From positions 124,001 to 188,000 of the forward strand of contig NZ_FMAF01000010.1 in the NCBI RefSeq assembly GCF_900094565.1: a stretch of 64,000 bases of DNA, written 5' to 3'. Under the pieces are notes generated by a model. It was given only the letters and a program-made list of their open reading frames with translations, ran no database searches and had not been told where the DNA came from. The translations under genes were made by a program, and so were the position numbers. The DNA is from Martinezella lusitana (lineage in GTDB: Bacteria > Pseudomonadota > Alphaproteobacteria > Rhizobiales > Rhizobiaceae). Shown here in pieces: positions 1 to 8,809 of the stretch (the first letter of the stretch is position 1; the number at the start of each line of letters is the position of its first letter).

Positions 1-429
1 GGTGATGCGATTTTTGGACAGGCCAAGCGAGCGACCCGCCTCGTTTTGCCCGGTCGGGAGGCCGAGAATGGCGCCCCTCCAGATTTCCGCGCAATAGGCG
101 GCCGTATTCAACGAAAGCACGACGTAAGCATAGCCGTTTGCACTGCGAAACAGCGGCCAGAAAGCGCTGTATCGGATTGCCGGGACGGTTGCGAGGATCT
201 GGCCGACGCCAAAGTAGAAAATATAAAGCTGAACCAGCAGCGGCGTACCGCGAAAGGCAAGCATGAAGCCCATGACGGGATATCTGATCCAGCCCCGCGT
301 GGATATCCGGCCCAGTGCCACCGGAAGTGCCAACAGATTGCCCGTGAAGGCACAAACGATGAACAGCACGATGGTCGTCTGCAAACCCGTGAGAAGTTCG
401 CCTGAGAGATAAGATCCGAAATCAGACAT
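1..429 (-). CDS. Amino-acid ABC transporter permease, HisM family (partial)
   Basis: Reading the minus strand from an ATG at 429 gives 143 codons that run off the window edge without a stop. The product begins MSDFGSYLSGELL and is hydrophobic. Near the edge it shows the cytoplasmic EAA-like loop that contacts the ATPase (AEIWRGAILGLPTGQNEA). This is typical of inner-membrane permeases of polar amino-acid uptake systems. It starts one base after the stop of the preceding permease, so the two are co-transcribed and probably form the heterodimeric channel. The ATPase is not in the window and may lie beyond position 1. Confidence 0.85.
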   Translation of the reverse strand, partial: MSDFGSYLSGELLTGLQTTIVLFIVCAFTGNLLALPVALGRISTRGWIRYPVMGFMLAFRGTPLLVQLYIFYFGVGQILATVPAIRYSAFWPLFRSANGYAYVVLSLNTAAYCAEIWRGAILGLPTGQNEAGRSLGLSKNRIT

Positions 430-430
430 C

Positions 431-1153
431 TTATGTGCGCCTCCAGGCGTGAGAAGCCTTCACTTCGAAATAATGAAACACAAGCGACGACACGCCAGAC
501 ATTACGAGAAAGACTACGCCAACCGCTGCATAGAACAGCAGGTAGTGTCGCGTGGCGCCGGCGGCCATCTTGCCGACCAGCACCAGTTCAGTGAAGCCAA
601 TGAGGCTCACCAGTGAGCTTTCCTTGAGGACGATGAGCCACAAATTACCCAGCCCCGGCAGCGCCAGCGGCAACATCTGTGGGATGATCACCAGGAAGAA
701 CGTCTGTTTGCGCGTCAGCCCCACTGCAAAGGCTGCTTCGGTCTGGCCGCGAGCCACGGCGACGATTGCGCCACGAAGCACTTCCGTGCTGTAGCCGCCC
801 TGGACCACGCCAAGCGCGATCGCGGCTGCGACAAAGCCATTGAGCTGGAACTGGACCGACAGGCCGGACATGCTCAACAGGTAGCTTAGGGCATCGGTCG
901 CCGAGTAGTAGATCAGAAAGATAACGAGAATGTCCGGCACAGATCGAATGACGGTCGTGTAGGTGCTGGCAACAGACCTGGCGACGACGCTCTTCGACTG
1001 TTTGGCAATGGCGCCGAACAGTCCAAGGATCAATCCGATGAGATAGGCGCTTACGGAAATCTCGATGCTGAGCCACGCGCCTTTCAGCAGCTCGTCGCTC
1101 CAGCCTTGAGCGCCAAAGCCGAGTAAAGATAACCAGTTCATACTTGCATCCAT
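431..1153 (-). CDS. Amino-acid ABC transporter permease, HisM/HisQ family
   Basis: A 240-residue inner-membrane permease with several hydrophobic segments. The EAA-type loop (EVLRGAIVAVARGQTEAAFA, about residues 130-150) is followed by the family block PQMLPLALPGLGNLW. The length fits the HisM/ArtM/OccM family. It lies 70 nt downstream of the binding-protein gene and one nt upstream of the second permease, so the order is amidase, binding protein, permease, permease. A second ATG four codons in (1141) is an equally possible start. The substrate is unknown; the linked amidase suggests an amide or amino-acid derivative, by inference. Confidence 0.9.
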   Translation of the reverse strand: MDASMNWLSLLGFGAQGWSDELLKGAWLSIEISVSAYLIGLILGLFGAIAKQSKSVVARSVASTYTTVIRSVPDILVIFLIYYSATDALSYLLSMSGLSVQFQLNGFVAAAIALGVVQGGYSTEVLRGAIVAVARGQTEAAFAVGLTRKQTFFLVIIPQMLPLALPGLGNLWLIVLKESSLVSLIGFTELVLVGKMAAGATRHYLLFYAAVGVVFLVMSGVSSLVFHYFEVKASHAWRRT

Positions 1154-1223
1154 GTCGCTTCAATTCGCCGTGTAAGGAAAAGAGCCGGCCACGAAGTGCC
1201 TGCTCCAAACCCAGACCCGATCA

Positions 1224-2009
1224 TTATTCGCCATAGATGTCGAAGTTGAAATAACGCTTGGTTATCGCGTCATATTCGCCGCTCGCATGTACGGCCTTGA
1301 GAGCGGCATTCAGCTTGTCCTTAAGCGCGGTATCTTCCTTGCGCAGGCCGCCGCCGTCGCCGTCGCCGAACATCGTCTCATGCGGCAAGGTCACCTTGAT
1401 CTCGTAGGCCTGGCCCTCGGGCTTGTTGAGGAAATCCTGGATCTGTATCCCTGCGGCCGCCATGAGATCGACGCGGCCCGCCTGCATGTCGGCGATCTCG
1501 TCATCGAGCGTCGGATAGAGTTTCAGATCGGAGATGCCATTGAATTTCTGCTGCATATAGGTGGCCTGTAGGCTCGAGCTCTGTGCGGCGACCGCAATTC
1601 CCTTGAAGCTGTCGGGCTTTGCCACATCGAAGCTGCGCGTGTCAGCCTTTGCCCCGACCAGGACATTGGGCGAGTAATAATACTTGTCGGTGAAATCGAT
1701 GACCTTCTTGCGCGCGTCGGTAATCGACATGGAGCTCCAGATGACATCGAACTTCTTGGCAAGCAGTGCCGGGATGATGCCGTCCCATGCGACGTCAACG
1801 ACCTCGCACTTCGCCTTCATCTGCTTGCAGACGGCGTCCATCAGGTCGATCTCCCAGCCCTGCCATTTGCCGCTTGCGTCCTTGACCGAGAAAGGTGCGT
1901 AAGGTTCAGCGGCCACGCCGAAACGGATGACGTCGTCAGCAGCGGAGGACGACTTGGCCACGCCGAACGTTGCAGCGATGACGGATAGTACGATTGCAAT
2001 CTTTTTCAT
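1224..2009 (-). CDS. Periplasmic amino-acid-binding protein of ABC transporter (SBP_bac_3 type)
   Basis: About 261 residues. I chose the ATG at 2009 because it is preceded by an AAGGGGAA ribosome site and starts a clear Sec signal peptide (MKKIAIVLSVIAATFGVAKS, cleaved near SSAADD). An in-frame start 25 codons upstream gives no leader. The mature part has the family-3 solute-binding features: FGVAAEPYAPFSVKDASGKW near the N-terminus, then a GWEIDLMDAVCKQM block and WSSMSITDARKKVIDFT, which forms the ligand cleft. It should deliver a polar or basic amino acid, or an opine-like compound, to the two permeases encoded downstream. Confidence 0.9.
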   Translation of the reverse strand: MKKIAIVLSVIAATFGVAKSSSAADDVIRFGVAAEPYAPFSVKDASGKWQGWEIDLMDAVCKQMKAKCEVVDVAWDGIIPALLAKKFDVIWSSMSITDARKKVIDFTDKYYYSPNVLVGAKADTRSFDVAKPDSFKGIAVAAQSSSLQATYMQQKFNGISDLKLYPTLDDEIADMQAGRVDLMAAAGIQIQDFLNKPEGQAYEIKVTLPHETMFGDGDGGGLRKEDTALKDKLNAALKAVHASGEYDAITKRYFNFDIYGE

Positions 2010-2041
2010 GTTTTTATTCCCCTTTTTTGTGGATGTTGGAT

Positions 2042-3388
2042 TCAATAAGCCGAGCCGGTCCCCAATCGGCTCAGAGCACTGCACACGGAAAACAGGTAGT
2101 CGTCCGTGTCTTGAGGTGTGGTGATCTGCATGGATGCTGGAAGCGCGCCTTTTGTCGGCACTGGCATTGCGAGCGTCGGAACACCGAAGAAGTTGGCCCA
2201 GCGACGGAAGTGACCGCCCGCCAAACCATAGGGCACGAACTCGTTTCCCACTGCCGTCATTTCGTCCGACAGTCTTGGTGCAAAACCGGGAACGACTGGT
2301 GTTGCCAAAACGTCGACCTCCGACATGAGGTTCTGGAACTCGCCCTGGATTTGCGCCCGGTAGGCGAGCGCTGATCGATAGCCAGCTTCTGAAATCGGGG
2401 CGCCCGTCGATAGGAAGTTGCGAACTGCTGCCCCTACCCGCTCCGGCTGCGCTTCCACGAGCCGGCCATAGTGAGTTCTGAACTCATACATCAGTATCGT
2501 TAGCCCTGCCTCGCGGACCTCGCGGGCGAACTGGAATGGGAGGGCCTGGATTTGAGCGCCCGCCATTTGTGCGGAAGCCAGAAAGGCGTCATGTGCGGCT
2601 ATGGTCGCGGGATCAACAGCTGCTGCGTATAAATCTGGGCACACACCGATCCGAAGGCCCGACACCGAAACGCTTCTCTCGTCCGGTGGATCCATGCCGA
2701 CCATCGCATAATGAAGCAAACGGGCGTCGGCCACGCTGGCAGCAATCGGGCCGATCGTGTCGAATGTCGGTGCGGTCGGCAGAGTGCCAGTCGGGTCAAT
2801 GACACCGTTGGTCGGTTTGAAGCCCGCGAGCCCGGTCGCGGCGGCAACTGATCGGTTTGATCCGCCGGTATCTGTGCCAATGGCAGCGACGCAGAAGCCT
2901 GCCGCCACCGCAGCCGCAGACCCGCTGCTCGTTCCGCCAGTGCCTCGCTCCGGATCGATGGGGTTGACCACCTTGCCGTACCAGGGATTGTCGTGATTGC
3001 CGGCAGTCAGCTCATGGAGATTTGTTTTGCCGATGATGATCGCGCCTGCCGATCTCAGGTTCGCCACGCAACGGGCGTCGCTCACGGTATCGTCGCTATC
3101 AAACAGGCGGGACGCAGCGGTCGTTTGCCAGCCACGAACATCGATCACGTCCTTCACGGCGATCGGGATGCCATGCAGCGAGCCGAGGCGTTTGCCCGCT
3201 CGAATTACTGCCTCTGCCTCTCGGGCCTCTTCCAGTGCTTCATCACGCGCGACGAAGATCATCGCCCGATTTTTGCCGTTTAGCTCATCGATCCGGCGCA
3301 GGCAGTCTTCAACCAAGGTCACAGGCGACATGCCGGCAGCGAAGCTGACATGTATCTGTGCAATCGTTTGGGGAAGGTGCTTCGCCAT
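2042..3388 (-). CDS. Amidase signature family protein
   Basis: A 448-residue amidase-signature (GatA-like) hydrolase, cytoplasmic, with no leader. Visible motifs are the catalytic lysine in HGIPIAVKDVIDV (Lys79), the glycine/serine-rich stretch GGTSSGSAAAVAAG (from about residue 151) and the nucleophile motif TDTGGSNR (Ser177). In most family members the first position of the Ser-cisSer-Lys stretch is serine; here my alignment puts Thr153 there. It is the first gene of the minus-strand transport operon (33 nt to the binding-protein start), so it probably hydrolyses an amide imported by that transporter. It is not gatA of the tRNA amidotransferase, since no gatB or gatC is adjacent. Exact substrate unknown. 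Confidence 0.88.
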   Translation of the reverse strand: MAKHLPQTIAQIHVSFAAGMSPVTLVEDCLRRIDELNGKNRAMIFVARDEALEEAREAEAVIRAGKRLGSLHGIPIAVKDVIDVRGWQTTAASRLFDSDDTVSDARCVANLRSAGAIIIGKTNLHELTAGNHDNPWYGKVVNPIDPERGTGGTSSGSAAAVAAGFCVAAIGTDTGGSNRSVAAATGLAGFKPTNGVIDPTGTLPTAPTFDTIGPIAASVADARLLHYAMVGMDPPDERSVSVSGLRIGVCPDLYAAAVDPATIAAHDAFLASAQMAGAQIQALPFQFAREVREAGLTILMYEFRTHYGRLVEAQPERVGAAVRNFLSTGAPISEAGYRSALAYRAQIQGEFQNLMSEVDVLATPVVPGFAPRLSDEMTAVGNEFVPYGLAGGHFRRWANFFGVPTLAMPVPTKGALPASMQITTPQDTDDYLFSVCSALSRLGTGSAY

Positions 3389-3918
3389 CAGGTCTTGTTG
3401 CTCTCATGTCGCGCTTTCTGCTAGCTGGACGCTAACAGGTCGGCCCCGAGCTTCCTAATTCCTGCGGACGGTTGGTTGATTACCAATAGTTATGACTCTC
3501 GACGTGGGGCGCCCAATCCACCCGCGCCGCAACGCCGTGATGTTGACAGGAAGCGTTGCACAAAGATTCGACAGAGGGCTGCGCCTAAGTCAGAAAGGTC
3601 CCTGGTCTTGATAGGAATCGAACCTTCGGCTTCTCAGGCTTCTGGGCACTAAACTACGGAACAATATGAATTTAGACGTTCGCGCCAATTTTCCGCCTTG
3701 CCGAGGAAACGAAGTATTGTCGCTTCGAAGATGGCCGCGCAGCGAAAAAGAGAACGCGTGAACGCCCCAGGTTTCTGGACCAGCTGAGGCTGGAGTATTC
3801 CAGCTTCATACTTCTCATGCGGAGATGGTCATCGGTTCCATGAATGATCGGGTCGATATCCACGAGGCATCGGATGGGTCATCGTTTTACCGCATGGAAT
3901 AGGCATGGCCTGCGTGCT
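3389..3918. other. Intergenic region with one tRNA-like fragment
   Basis: No convincing gene in about 530 bases. The only structure I can support is the tRNA-like 3' fragment at 3603-3663. A 63-codon minus-strand reading frame at 3672-3863 has no ribosome site and no recognisable domain, so I did not call it. Confidence 0.5.
3603..3663 (-). pseudogene. tRNA 3'-half-like fragment (possible integration scar)
   Basis: On the minus strand the segment carries a T-arm-like core, GGTTCGATTCC, with four of five stem pairs (GAAGG/CCTAT around the loop), then CAAGACCA resembling a 3' acceptor end with CCA-like terminus. A 5' acceptor strand that pairs with it, and a regular D-arm, are missing. Fragments of this kind are left when an island integrates into a tRNA 3' end. 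The genes just beyond (ankyrin-like/SMI1 pair) look accessory, which fits. It could also be a chance match. Confidence 0.3.
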
Positions 3919-5160
3919 TCAATCAGGTGCCGAGTCATCGTGGCACAAAAGTATGTGCGTGCCGTCATCGCTGCCCAGTTGATCCGGTGGCCTCTTCAGC
4001 AACGCCTGCAGTGCCGCCCGCAAGTCGTCATCATCAATGCTCTCAACCACGGCGCCATGACGCAGCAACGCATGGGCAAGCAAAGCGTCGCCGGCCCCTG
4101 CGGCGCGCCCTAGCGACCCGCCATGGCTGCTATGCGCGGGCACAGCACCGAGTCTCGCCAGCGCATCCAGCATGGCTTCGAGTTGTCCGATCCAGACGGC
4201 GCTCGGGCTGTGTTCGATCCACTCGTCGAAGGATGTCCAGACCTGGTCCTGCTCATTGTCACTGCCGACCCTGACGCCTTGCTCGCCGAGCCAACGCAAG
4301 GCGTCGATGGCCCCTGAGCGCACCGCCGCACTGGTGACACTGTCGAAGGCGACCTCTGCAGGAGGGTTCTCGTTCATTGGCTGGTGCGGGTTTGCGCCAT
4401 GTGCGATCAACGCGCGCATGGTGTCTACGTGGTTGCCGAAGGCGGCGCCGGCAAAGGCTTCCTGCACCTGATCCCGGTCCCATTGCGGCAGAAACCGCTC
4501 GATCACGGCCATGTTGCCACTGGCACCCGCCCGCCCTGGCAGGGCGAAATAGCCTTCGTAGTAAGCACCCTCCTTGCAGATACCCATGAGGTAAGCTCTG
4601 TTCAGAAACTCTTTCTCATAGGTTCGCTTGGTCGCACCCTCCAGCAGCACGCCGAGGATGCGTGGTGCCTGCGCGACGATGGCCTTAGGTAGCCATTCCC
4701 CACGCGGGCAGGATTTCCCGCAGATCTTGTATGCCTTGGCGAAGCTTGCGTCGTCGTCATGGAATAGCGCGGCCTGCATGACGCCCCGGGGCTCCTTGGC
4801 ACGTTGCTCTTCTTCGTAATCCCAAGCCTGCTGGCGCTGGCGCTGCCAATCTTCGAGAAAGCCCGAGGCGACGCTCATGCCGATTATCCCTATCGCCAGC
4901 ACTTGCAGCCAGAAGAACCAGGAACGCGGGAACGGACGCTTCCATGGTTTGTCCAGCACGGCATAGACGACAAGCATAATCGCACCCATGGGACAGGCGA
5001 CCATGGCCAGTTCCACGACCGCGACTGCCGCCGAGTAGCCGCCCTGGCCGCTAACAAGCGCAAGAAACAGCAACGGCCCGAACAGGCAGAGGGCCGCCGC
5101 CGTAAGCAACAGGGCCAGCAGCGGATGCATCGGTTTTGAACTCATTGCTTCGCTATCCAT
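3919..5160 (-). CDS. Membrane-anchored ankyrin-like repeat protein
   Basis: About 413 residues. I prefer the ATG at 5160 because AGGAAAAAGC stands directly upstream; a longer frame begins at 5205. The N-terminal 120 residues contain three or so membrane segments (LLALLLTAAALCLFGPLLFL; MVACPMGAIMLVVYAVL; FFWLQVLAIGIIGMSVASGF). A charged, Q/E-rich linker (about 120-140) and a soluble region follow. The C-terminal half carries ankyrin-like units, for example FGNHVDTMRALIAHGANPHQ, AIDALRWLGEQGVRVG and DALLAHALLRHGAVV. It lies downstream of a SMI1/KNR4-like gene on the same strand. Ankyrin proteins beside SMI1 proteins are common in toxin-immunity loci, so an immunity or effector-related role is possible, but the function is not known. 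Confidence 0.7.
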   Translation of the reverse strand: MDSEAMSSKPMHPLLALLLTAAALCLFGPLLFLALVSGQGGYSAAVAVVELAMVACPMGAIMLVVYAVLDKPWKRPFPRSWFFWLQVLAIGIIGMSVASGFLEDWQRQRQQAWDYEEEQRAKEPRGVMQAALFHDDDASFAKAYKICGKSCPRGEWLPKAIVAQAPRILGVLLEGATKRTYEKEFLNRAYLMGICKEGAYYEGYFALPGRAGASGNMAVIERFLPQWDRDQVQEAFAGAAFGNHVDTMRALIAHGANPHQPMNENPPAEVAFDSVTSAAVRSGAIDALRWLGEQGVRVGSDNEQDQVWTSFDEWIEHSPSAVWIGQLEAMLDALARLGAVPAHSSHGGSLGRAAGAGDALLAHALLRHGAVVESIDDDDLRAALQALLKRPPDQLGSDDGTHILLCHDDSAPD

Positions 5161-5381
5161 GCTTTTTCCTAGGGATGCTTCCGCTTCGGCTGTCCAGTGC
5201 GCCAAGCAACGAGCTTAAATCGATCAATCGATGGGCAATCAAGTGACCGACCCCATCAGCCCGCTCGCAGCGTCCATCCACGCCCAGCAATCGCGCCTCC
5301 AGAAAATACGCGATTGGCGCTCAGCGACCTGGCTCCAGACGGCGACACTGATGGGACCGTACGGCAGATAGGCTTCTAAGC

Positions 5382-5801
5382 TCATCCACACTGCTCTCGT
5401 AGCACCGTCGCCAGCATATCCGCGAATGAATCGAAGGTTTCAAACCGCTCGTCCGGGAACCCCATATTGATCGTATGAAACTGCCGATCCCGTCGATCGA
5501 AAACGAACTGTGCCATATTCCCAGCGTGGCCAAGAACAATAACCTCGGCACTTTCCAGGTCCAGATTCTCAGGCACAAGGTCCTCTGCCGTTTTGAAGTA
5601 TGCGCAGTTGATCTGTATCCCGTTCGTTAGTCGGAGCAAGGCGACATACGCCTCCGGCACCAACTCGTCTAAGTCCCGCCGAGCAGCCACCTGCATCTGA
5701 TCGAGAGCGTCTTCTTCCGCTACGGGATTGAGGTAGACACCCGTCATTGGGTTGCGACCCAATTCGATCAAAGTTTCCAATGCGTCAATCTTGTCTGTCA
5801 T
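5382..5801 (-). CDS. SMI1/KNR4-family (immunity-like) protein
   Basis: About 139 residues from the ATG at 5801 (GGAAA upstream; a frame extended to 5861 exists but is less likely). The order of features matches small SMI1/KNR4 proteins: an N-terminal helix (DALETLIELGRNPMTG), the P-x-x-Y-x-x-L-x-x-x-NG core (VPEAYVALLRLTNGIQI), a strand-rich middle with VIVLGHAGNMAQFVFDRRD, and a C-terminal FDSFADMLATVL helix. Family members often neutralise polymorphic or contact-dependent toxins. No toxin is encoded next to it; the downstream partner is an ankyrin-like membrane protein. Cytoplasmic, no leader. Confidence 0.7.
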   Translation of the reverse strand: MTDKIDALETLIELGRNPMTGVYLNPVAEEDALDQMQVAARRDLDELVPEAYVALLRLTNGIQINCAYFKTAEDLVPENLDLESAEVIVLGHAGNMAQFVFDRRDRQFHTINMGFPDERFETFDSFADMLATVLREQCG

Positions 5802-6092
5802 TCCATTTCCGATGGCCGGATCAATCTTAAGCACGCACCTTAAAACAACGCGCGGCCACACTGCACGAAGTGAAAACGCTGTTCTCAGGCAACGGCGTGG
5901 ATCAGCACCGAGGGCTCACCCCTTAACGTTGCCGCGCAAGACACTGAACGGAAATTCAAAGTTGAAACCGCCCGGCGTCATGATCGGCAATGATGACCCT
6001 AAACAGGTTACAAATTTTCTTGCAAAGTCATGCACTTGTTTCCTTTCTGTTTGGGGGGGAAATCTTCGGCATTGATTTACAGGTAGCGATCT

Positions 6093-6389
6093 CTAACCGT
6101 GCTGGAGCAACAAGAAAACAGCGATAATTGCCGACAGGAAAAGTCCCGCCCCGGCCGCTGCTATACAAAAGAGAGTGAGCCATGTCCGCGCATTGCGAGG
6201 GCTTGGCCGCTGACCGTCAGCCATCCTGGTGATGAGATACGAACAGGCCGCGAGGACAACCGGCGTGGTTCCCCCGATCATCATCGCCATTGTTCCTTCT
6301 TGGGCGGAAGTTCGCCAGATCATCCCGCACAGGAAAATACCGGCAATCGTTCCCGCGATCAATGAACCAAGAATGAGAAGAATGCGCAT
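6093..6389 (-). CDS. Small integral membrane protein of unknown function
   Basis: 98 residues from an ATG at 6389 preceded by AAAGG. There are three likely membrane segments: ILLILGSLIAGTIAGIFLCG, MMIGGTTPVVLAACSYLI and TLFCIAAAGAGLFLSAIIAV. I recognise no family. It is divergent from the 6481 gene, sharing a 90-bp intergenic region. Hydrophobicity, start and ribosome site make it more likely real than not. Confidence 0.55.
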   Translation of the reverse strand: MRILLILGSLIAGTIAGIFLCGMIWRTSAQEGTMAMMIGGTTPVVLAACSYLITRMADGQRPSPRNARTWLTLFCIAAAGAGLFLSAIIAVFLLLQHG

Positions 6390-6480
6390 TGTGTGCCTTT
6401 CGACTTGCACAGGAGATGTCGTTATTATCTGTTGTTTGATAGGGCTTCGGAGCTTATGGCAATGGTTCTGGAAGCAGATC

Positions 6481-6843
6481 ATGATGGATAAGCGAGCAAC
6501 CGGGATGGTGTTTTCCGCGCATTATCAGTTTGCCGGATCGTCGACGGTGATCTCTTCGAAATCCAGGATGCCTGCTTTTGGGTTGGGCAAGATGGCCAGC
6601 GTCGGCTTTCATCTGATCGGATTGCCCGATGTGCTGATCACGGTCGTCCAAAAAGATGATCAGCAGCCGTCAATCAATGCCGAACAACTCGAGATCGCTG
6701 CTCTGATTGATGATATCGCCGATGAAATGACGCGGGAAGGCGTTGAAGCAGCCCTGGCGGCTCGTCACAACACTCGATACGAAGAAGACCAATACAAATT
6801 CAATCCGTTCGAAGTGGCAAGCATTCAAGAGAAAAAGCTTTGA
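6481..6843 (+). CDS. Hypothetical protein, 120 residues
   Basis: Starts at ATG 6481 (GGAAG seven bases upstream). The frame is open further upstream, but there it overlaps the divergent membrane-protein gene. The product is soluble and acidic in its middle (QLEIAALIDDIADEMTREGV), with no leader and no family I recognise. Its stop overlaps the TTG start of the next gene by four bases (TTGA), so the two are translationally coupled and probably work together. Confidence 0.5.
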   Translation: MMDKRATGMVFSAHYQFAGSSTVISSKSRMPAFGLGKMASVGFHLIGLPDVLITVVQKDDQQPSINAEQLEIAALIDDIADEMTREGVEAALAARHNTRYEEDQYKFNPFEVASIQEKKL

Positions 6844-7544
6844 CGAAGAGACTTTTGAAACTCCCTCTCATTTTGGTGGTTGCGATCATCGGAATTTCCT
6901 TTCTGGTTCCGACCTATCCCGATGTTCCTGTGGAAACGAACGAAGCTGTTGTCGCGCTCAACGTCAGCAATTCGGGTGAGCGCCTGCTTTTGCGAACGCT
7001 CGTCCACGATTATGATTTCACTCTGCCTCCAAACCGTCTGAACGAGCTGTCATCGGCACGATATGATCGCCTCAGTTCGCTCGGTGGAACCCGAGCCTAT
7101 CTCGACAAAATAAGAGTGCGGTCGACGGGCATGGCGACAGCCAAGATCAGCATTATGCTTGGTGGCTATGATTCCAACCTCAGCAAAACAAGAAAAGGCA
7201 TATTGCCTGACGATCTCAGAGCTGACCTGGTAACTCTTGGCTTCGTGCCTTCCAACGGAAATGTTGTCGGTGATTTCGACACACCGCTGTACATGATCTG
7301 GAGCACTGAATTGTCAGGACGGCAGTACCCCGCAAACAGCCGCGAAGCGTATACCGGGGTCGATCTGACGACACCAACTGTCTCTGAAACATTGGTTGTT
7401 TCAGATGATGAGCCGGCACTGGAACGGAACCGGCGGCTCAATACTATGTTGCGACCATTGACGGCCTTGAGAGACGGGGTCGAGACCGGGGCTCTCGTGC
7501 TTTTTATGATCATCATCGGAGCAAATCCAGCTCCCGGCGGATAG
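6840..7544 (+). CDS. Membrane-anchored or secreted hypothetical protein
   Basis: 234 residues from a TTG start overlapping the previous stop by four bases. The first 25 residues form a signal peptide or N-terminal anchor (MTKRLLKLPLILVVAIIGIS). A long polar region follows (to about 210), then a short hydrophobic C-terminal stretch (ALVLFMIIIGANPAPGG) that could be a second anchor. No catalytic motif or family is recognised. Pairing with the 6481 product suggests an envelope complex, by inference only. Confidence 0.5.
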   Translation: MTKRLLKLPLILVVAIIGISFLVPTYPDVPVETNEAVVALNVSNSGERLLLRTLVHDYDFTLPPNRLNELSSARYDRLSSLGGTRAYLDKIRVRSTGMATAKISIMLGGYDSNLSKTRKGILPDDLRADLVTLGFVPSNGNVVGDFDTPLYMIWSTELSGRQYPANSREAYTGVDLTTPTVSETLVVSDDEPALERNRRLNTMLRPLTALRDGVETGALVLFMIIIGANPAPGG

Positions 7545-7836
7545 GTGTGAAGAGCATCCAAGGGCGACCCCATGAAGAGTGGCTTAAGTTATTGGCAATA
7601 TATTACGTTCTTTACAGAAAATAGAGAACATACCGGCGCTGGCCGTGATCCCATGAACGTTCCGATTTCCCCATAAATTTCAAACTGTTGCAGAGGATCC
7701 CAACGGGGTCATTGTTCCGAGCCTGTTCACAGCCAGCGACCTTCAATGCCCGCAGGCCTAGCCTCCAAAGCTCGCGGGAAGTTGGGCGGCGAGCACGTCG
7801 ATCGCCAGCCTGGAGCGAAGCGGCAAGTACTGGGCT

Positions 7837-8314
7837 TCACGATCCAATTTCTGATTCGTCATCATTGCCGTCGCCGCCCTTGATGGATTCCCCGAGACGG
7901 CGGATACACTGCGTCGTCGATTGAAGGTTCTCCAGATTGAAACTCGTGCCAATTTCGTGTGTCCAAATGCGCTGACGCCACTCAACTTCTTTATATAACT
8001 GGCGGCCTCGTTCTGTGAAAACGAGAAGTTTTGCTCGCTTGTGGTCGGGGTTGTTGACATATTTGACAAGGTTATCCTTTAGCAAGCTACGAACAAGCCA
8101 AAGCACGCCTTGCCGGCTCAGTTCGAATTGCCGGGCGATTTGCGCGACTGTTCTTGGCGTATCCTTGATCGCTGCTAGGACTTGCCAACGAGCGCCCCGT
8201 CAGTCCCAGGTCGCGAAGCAAAGCATCGCCGGCCCGTATGATCCGGCCATTGGCCAAAAAAATTGCGTGGATAAATTCAGCTATTGCTGCTCCTTCGAGC
8301 GTGGGTTTCGACAT
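7837..8314 (-). pseudogene. marR-family transcriptional regulator, frameshifted
   Basis: The N-terminal part from 8314 (MSKPTLEGAAIAEFIHAIFL) reads to LLRDLGLTG and then runs out of frame. One base later the neighbouring frame continues with ARWQVLAAIKDTPRTVAQIA, SRQGVLWLVRSLLKDNLV and the wing region NPDHKRAKLLVFTERGRQLY. This is the full MarR winged-helix order. A single extra C near 8196-8200 (minus-strand ACGGGGCGCTCG) explains the break, so the lesion is either recent or a sequencing error. The combined product would be about 158 residues. Its probable target is nearby, perhaps the paired palindromes at 8648 and 8810. Confidence 0.75.
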
Positions 8315-8647
8315 CTTTGAATGGGTCTCCCCTGGCATCGGACGGTGATCAGTGGCGGTGTGCAGAGGCGCGGATTCGTCACGACAACTTCGCAGGTCAC
8401 GCTATCCGAGCGCTAAACAGAATCAACTTGTACAATAAAACTTGCATCGCCATAGGACATCCGCGTTGCGACAGCTATCCATCAGTCGAACGAGAGGTCA
8501 TGTCCCTCCAAGATCGATAAGGATTTGGTTGCTGGAGCGCACAAGAACTGTAACGCCTTGGCGACCATGTCCTCCAACCATAAATCAGCCAGATCGGTCA
8601 AGCATCGGAACGAACCCTGTGCCGTCGGCGCCGGTGTCGGAAAACGT

Positions 8648-8670
8648 GTGAATCGGCTCAGAATATTCAC
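8648..8670. promoter_or_regulatory. Operator-like palindrome A
   Basis: A perfect 6-bp inverted repeat, GTGAAT...ATTCAC, with an 11-bp spacer. Read on the minus strand, the whole 23 bp matches site B at 8810 at 21 of 23 positions, including the spacer core TTCTGAGCCG. Two matching dyads in opposite orientation 140 bp apart suggest a specific DNA-binding protein, perhaps with looping. Confidence 0.45.
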
Positions 8671-8809
8671 CCCACGAGTGTCCACGACAACCATTTGGAA
8701 GCGCTTAGAAAATTGATACATTGGCTAGGGTCAACTAATTGCTGGCGCTGATCCGCAATGCCGCTAAATTACTAGGTGAACTCAATAGCTTAGATGTCAT
8801 CCGAAAGGG

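Noticed and set aside
3672..3863. 63-codon minus-strand frame upstream of the ankyrin-like gene
   Set aside because: No ribosome site, no leader, no family. Likely chance.
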